From NCBI GenBank assembly GCA_016781505.1, contig JADDQF010000104.1:1-40804 (forward strand): DNA of 40,804 nt. The letters are read 5' to 3'. Of the stretch, positions 38,203 to 40,804 are shown piece after piece (within the stretch, counting starts at the first letter, position 1; each line of letters starts with the position of its first letter). The notes beneath the pieces were generated by a model that was not told the DNA's origin, did no database searches, and saw nothing but the letters and a program-made list of their open reading frames with translations. This DNA is from a bacterium. Lineage in GTDB: Bacteria; Chloroflexota; Chloroflexia; Chloroflexales; Kallotenuaceae. Position numbers and translations under genes: made by a program.

Positions 38203-38903
38203 GCGGTGTGGTCCTCTAACGGGCGAATCCCTGATAGGCGCGGCTCGATCACGTGCCAGATGCGTGCGCTTAGCTCGTCCATCGATAGGTGGGCATCCAG
38301 CACCTGCCAGCGCTCAGGCTCGAGCTTGACCAATTCGAGGAAACCGCTCCGCACGCGCTCATGATACGCCAGATCGCGGGCGTCGAGCCGATTCCACTCC
38401 TGCGGCCCCGCCTCGGGTGGGCGTGGCGAAAGGGGGCTGGCATTGCTTGGCCGTTGCGCTGCTTTGCGCTTGCGATCCAGCCCTTCTTGAGCGGGCAGGT
38501 CGAGGTAAAACGTTATATCTGGGCGCAGTCCACCCGTAGCAATCCGGGTCAGCGTGCGCAGCTCGTCCAGGTCTTGACCCGAGCCAAACCCTTGATAGGC
38601 GAGCATCGAGTCCGCAAAACGATCACAGACCACGATGCCGCCCAGCGCCAGGTACGGCTGGATGCGCTCGGCCACGTGCTGGGCGCGCGCTGCCGAGAAT
38701 AACAGCGTTTCCGTCGTCGAGACCATCTCGCTATGCTGCAAGTCAAGCACAATCCGGCGGATCAGGTCGGAGATGGGCGTGCCACCCGGCTCGCGCGTGA
38801 CGATCACGGGATACGATGCGGCCGCTAAACGCTCGTACAAACGGCGTGCCTGGGTCGATTTGCCGCTGCCTTCCGGCCCTTCAAATGTAATAAATAAACT
38901 CAT
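38199..38903 (-). CDS. tmk: Thymidylate kinase
   Basis: 234-residue dTMP kinase, which converts dTMP and ATP to dTDP for DNA synthesis. The P-loop is GPEGSGKST (residues 9-17). TREPGGTPISDLIR is the family DRx-type base-binding region, and CDRFADSMLAYQGFG holds the catalytic Asp-Arg pair. The lid region (about residues 145-170) carries a proline/serine-rich stretch (AQRPSNASPLSPRPPEAG), longer than in typical enzymes. ATG 38903 follows AAGGG. Its stop overlaps the darA start, so the two are coupled. Confidence 0.95.
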   Translation of the reverse strand: MSLFITFEGPEGSGKSTQARRLYERLAAASYPVIVTREPGGTPISDLIRRIVLDLQHSEMVSTTETLLFSAARAQHVAERIQPYLALGGIVVCDRFADSMLAYQGFGSGQDLDELRTLTRIATGGLRPDITFYLDLPAQEGLDRKRKAAQRPSNASPLSPRPPEAGPQEWNRLDARDLAYHERVRSGFLELVKLEPERWQVLDAHLSMDELSARIWHVIEPRLSGIRPLEDHTA

Positions 38904-39026
38904 CGTGGCCCTTGTGCGCCGCTGGCTCTATGCTAAGCCGCCTTACACAGTGTTCTTGGTAATGACCCGCAAAGATCGGGCTAGCTGGCCCACCGAAGTT
39001 GCACTAGCATACTGGTTAACGAACAA

Positions 39027-39055
39027 AAAGGCAAAAGCCGATCACTTTTGCCTTT
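39027..39055 (-). terminator. Intrinsic terminator of the R3H ATPase gene
   Basis: AAAGGCAAAAG pairs with CTTTTGCCTTT (11 bp, seven-base loop). On the minus strand TTGTTCGTT follows, a good U-tract, about 20 bases after the stop at 39076. The plus-strand side also has some T, but no gene reads that way here. Confidence 0.85.
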
Positions 39056-39075
39056 CTGTTGCATCACGACCCGAG

Positions 39076-40785
39076 TTAACGCGAGATTTTGACGCGGCGG
39101 TGCGGCTCTTTACCGCGGCTTTCCGAATGCAAGTTGTAGCGTTCGGCCATCTGGTGCTGGAGCCGACGCACAAATGTCGCTTGCGGCTTGAGTTCCACCG
39201 CATCGGCCGCGCCGTTGATAACGCGCCCGATCGCCTCTTCGGTCTCGATCATCGCATCGGTCATCGGGTCGGCCGGCTCGTCGACGTTGAACACATCGGC
39301 CAGCATCGTCTCCATCTGCGTTTGCGTGTTCGAGCGCAGCACGTACACCGGCACGCCGTCCTCCTCGGCCCGCTGTAAGCGGGTGGGATTTTGGCGATAA
39401 TGGTTTTTCAGCGTCATCACGATGGTCGCCTCGTCGATGTCGCGCACGATCGTGGCCGGCACCCGCAGACGCTCGATCGCTTTTTCCAGCCGGTTGCGGC
39501 TGACGCCGAACGGGAAGATGCGGGCCGTTTTGGGCGGCGCTTTTTCCTGCGGCGGCGCTACCGCAAACTGATCCGCGCGATTTTGAACGGGCGCCGCGCT
39601 GTCGGCCCGGATGGGTGGTCGCTCGCGCTGCTCCTCACGACCACTCCGGCCATCGCGACCATCCCGGCCATCACGGCCATCGCGACCATCCCGGCCACGA
39701 CCATTGCGGTCACGGCTCATGCTGGGCGCGCGGCGGCCACCCCCACGCATGAATTGCTCCATGGTCACATCGTCCTGCACCGGCGCTTGCTCGATCTTGA
39801 CCTGTCCGTCCGCGTCTTTGACGCGGTGTTCAGGCTGCGGCTCATCGCCCCGCAGCAGCGTATCCACCGCGGCGGCGACATCCCGATACACGATCATGTC
39901 GTCGATCGACCGAATCTCAACCAGCACATCAAAGGTCGGCGGCGCTTTGCGCTCCAACACCGTCTTTTGCGTGCCACGCCGCCGCGCCTCTTCGTCGCCC
40001 AGCGTCACCGCTTGAATCCCGCCGATCAGGTCCGACAGCGTCGGGTTGATCATCAAGTTTTCCAGGCTGTTGCCATGCGCCGTGCCTACCAGCTGAACGC
40101 CGCGCTCGGCAATCGTGCGGGCAGCCTGTGCTTCGAGCTCGGTGCCGATCTCGTCGATCACGATCACCTGCGGCATGTGATTTTCGACCGCTTCGATCAT
40201 CACGCTATGCTGCTCGGCTGGCCGTGGCACTTGCATCCGCCGCGCACGGCCGATGCCGGAGTGCGGAATATCGCCGTCGCCCGCGATTTCGTTCGAGGTG
40301 TCCACGATCACGACGCGCTTGCGGAAGCTATCGGCGAGCACGCGGGCCATTTCGCGCAGCAGGGTCGTCTTGCCCACGCCCGGCCGACCCAGCAGCAAAA
40401 TGCTCTGGCCTTCTTCAATCAAGTCTTGCAGAATATCGATCGTGCCAAAAACAGCGCGGCCCACCCGGGACGTCAAGCCAATCACGATGCCCGAGCGATT
40501 GCGAATCGCCGAGATACGGTGGAGCGTGCGTGGAATGCCGGCGCGATTATCTTCGCCAAATTGCCCGATGCGCGAAACCACATATTCCAAATCTTCGCGC
40601 GTAATTTCCATCTCCGACAAAAACGCTTCGGCGTTGCGAAAGCGTGCCTCGGGCAGCCGGCCCAAATCCATGACAATTTCGATCAATTCGTCGCGGCGGG
40701 TGTCGTCGTCAATTGGGCGGCGAATGTGAGGCGGCAACGTGTTCAGCAGAAGGTCAATGTTGCTGGTAATGACCTGCTCTATCAT
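39076..40785 (-). CDS. AAA-type ATPase with R3H domain (SpoIIIAA/Ycf45-like)
   Basis: 569 residues. An N-terminal helical region leads into a RecA-type ATPase core with Walker [12 protein letters not shown] (residues 131-141), [20 protein letters not shown], Walker [11 protein letters not shown] (about 207-216) and a [11 protein letters not shown] sensor. This resembles the SpoIIIAA/Ycf45 branch of secretion-type ATPases. A linker follows with a GRD tandem repeat (about 362-383). The C-terminus (about 535-569) is an R3H nucleic-acid-binding domain, [20 protein letters not shown] then EPHRRVKIS. The start is ATG 40785, with GGAGG about 14 bases upstream, which is far. Its function is unknown; RNA or single-stranded DNA binding is inferred from R3H. 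Confidence 0.88.
   Translation of the reverse strand: MIEQVITSNIDLLLNTLPPHIRRPIDDDTRRDELIEIVMDLGRLPEARFRNAEAFLSEMEITREDLEYVVSRIGQFGEDNRAGIPRTLHRISAIRNRSGIVIGLTSRVGRAVFGTIDILQDLIEEGQSILLLGRPGVGKTTLLREMARVLADSFRKRVVIVDTSNEIAGDGDIPHSGIGRARRMQVPRPAEQHSVMIEAVENHMPQVIVIDEIGTELEAQAARTIAERGVQLVGTAHGNSLENLMINPTLSDLIGGIQAVTLGDEEARRRGTQKTVLERKAPPTFDVLVEIRSIDDMIVYRDVAAAVDTLLRGDEPQPEHRVKDADGQVKIEQAPVQDDVTMEQFMRGGGRRAPSMSRDRNGRGRDGRDGRDGRDGRDGRSGREEQRERPPIRADSAAPVQNRADQFAVAPPQEKAPPKTARIFPFGVSRNRLEKAIERLRVPATIVRDIDEATIVMTLKNHYRQNPTRLQRAEEDGVPVYVLRSNTQTQMETMLADVFNVDEPADPMTDAMIETEEAIGRVINGAADAVELKPQATFVRRLQHQMAERYNLHSESRGKEPHRRVKISR
39637..39705 (-). repeat. Nine-base tandem repeat encoding Gly-Arg-Asp
   Basis: Inside the R3H ATPase gene, a degenerate nine-base unit (GGCCGTGAT/GGTCGCGAT type on the minus strand) is repeated about six times. 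It encodes a run of GRD units ending in GRSGR. The reading frame is kept throughout. The copy number may vary between strains. Confidence 0.75.
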
Positions 40786-40804
40786 AAATCTGTATCTATC
40801 CTCC

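Noticed and set aside
1-40804. tRNA, rRNA, CRISPR array, insertion sequence, prophage or attachment site
   Set aside because: I saw no matching motifs, transposase or integrase genes, or regular spaced repeats. A tRNAscan or ISfinder run would confirm this.

Overview
The window is GC-rich (by eye around 60%), densely packed bacterial chromosome that looks like core genome rather than a mobile island. I saw no rRNA, tRNA, CRISPR array or insertion sequence. The gene mix suggests a Chloroflexota (Chloroflexia-like) bacterium: an XPB-N-terminus-like protein without a helicase, an R3H/SpoIIIAA-type ATPase, Asp23 plus a fatty-acid-kinase set, a c-di-AMP receptor next to tmk, and SHOCT/bPH proteins. 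The phylum is inferred from gene content only.

Layout. 1-5.7 kb: a PIN-like (DUF5615) protein cut by the window edge, then minus-strand genes for a GNAT acetyltransferase, purine nucleoside phosphorylase, a bPH2-SHOCT membrane protein, RecO and the XPB-like protein. 5.7-9.5 kb: a 400-base non-coding stretch, a TerC-family membrane protein, a small membrane protein, a LysR regulator overlapping prmC, and a secreted CAP-domain protein. 9.7-14 kb: a Cof-type HAD phosphatase followed by glycerol catabolism (glpK, glpD). 14-18.5 kb: rpmB divergent from asp23-fakA-fakB-fakB, a gene order resembling that of Firmicutes. 18.6-25.3 kb: aroQ, an M24 aminopeptidase, efp, accB, xseA, xseB and a large duplicated PH-like membrane protein.

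25.4-31.8 kb is the most unusual part: a six-gene minus-strand operon encoding a divergent membrane complex related to group 4 [NiFe] hydrogenases and complex I. Its catalytic-type large subunit keeps three of the four Ni-ligand cysteines and has His in place of the fourth. The small subunit keeps all four proximal-cluster cysteines. The antiporter-like subunits have lost key charged residues, and no ferredoxin-type, NuoC-type or maturation gene is present. A strong extended -10 promoter lies immediately upstream.

31.9-36.6 kb: three GT4 glycosyltransferases and a PPP-type phosphatase in one minus-strand run. 36.7-40.8 kb: a small membrane protein, a membrane-anchored double zinc ribbon protein, darA overlapping tmk, and the R3H ATPase with an arginine/aspartate/glycine repeat.

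Several perfect hairpins mark operon ends. A near-consensus promoter at 14007-14036 points into the rpmB terminator with no sense gene behind it, so it may drive a small or antisense RNA.
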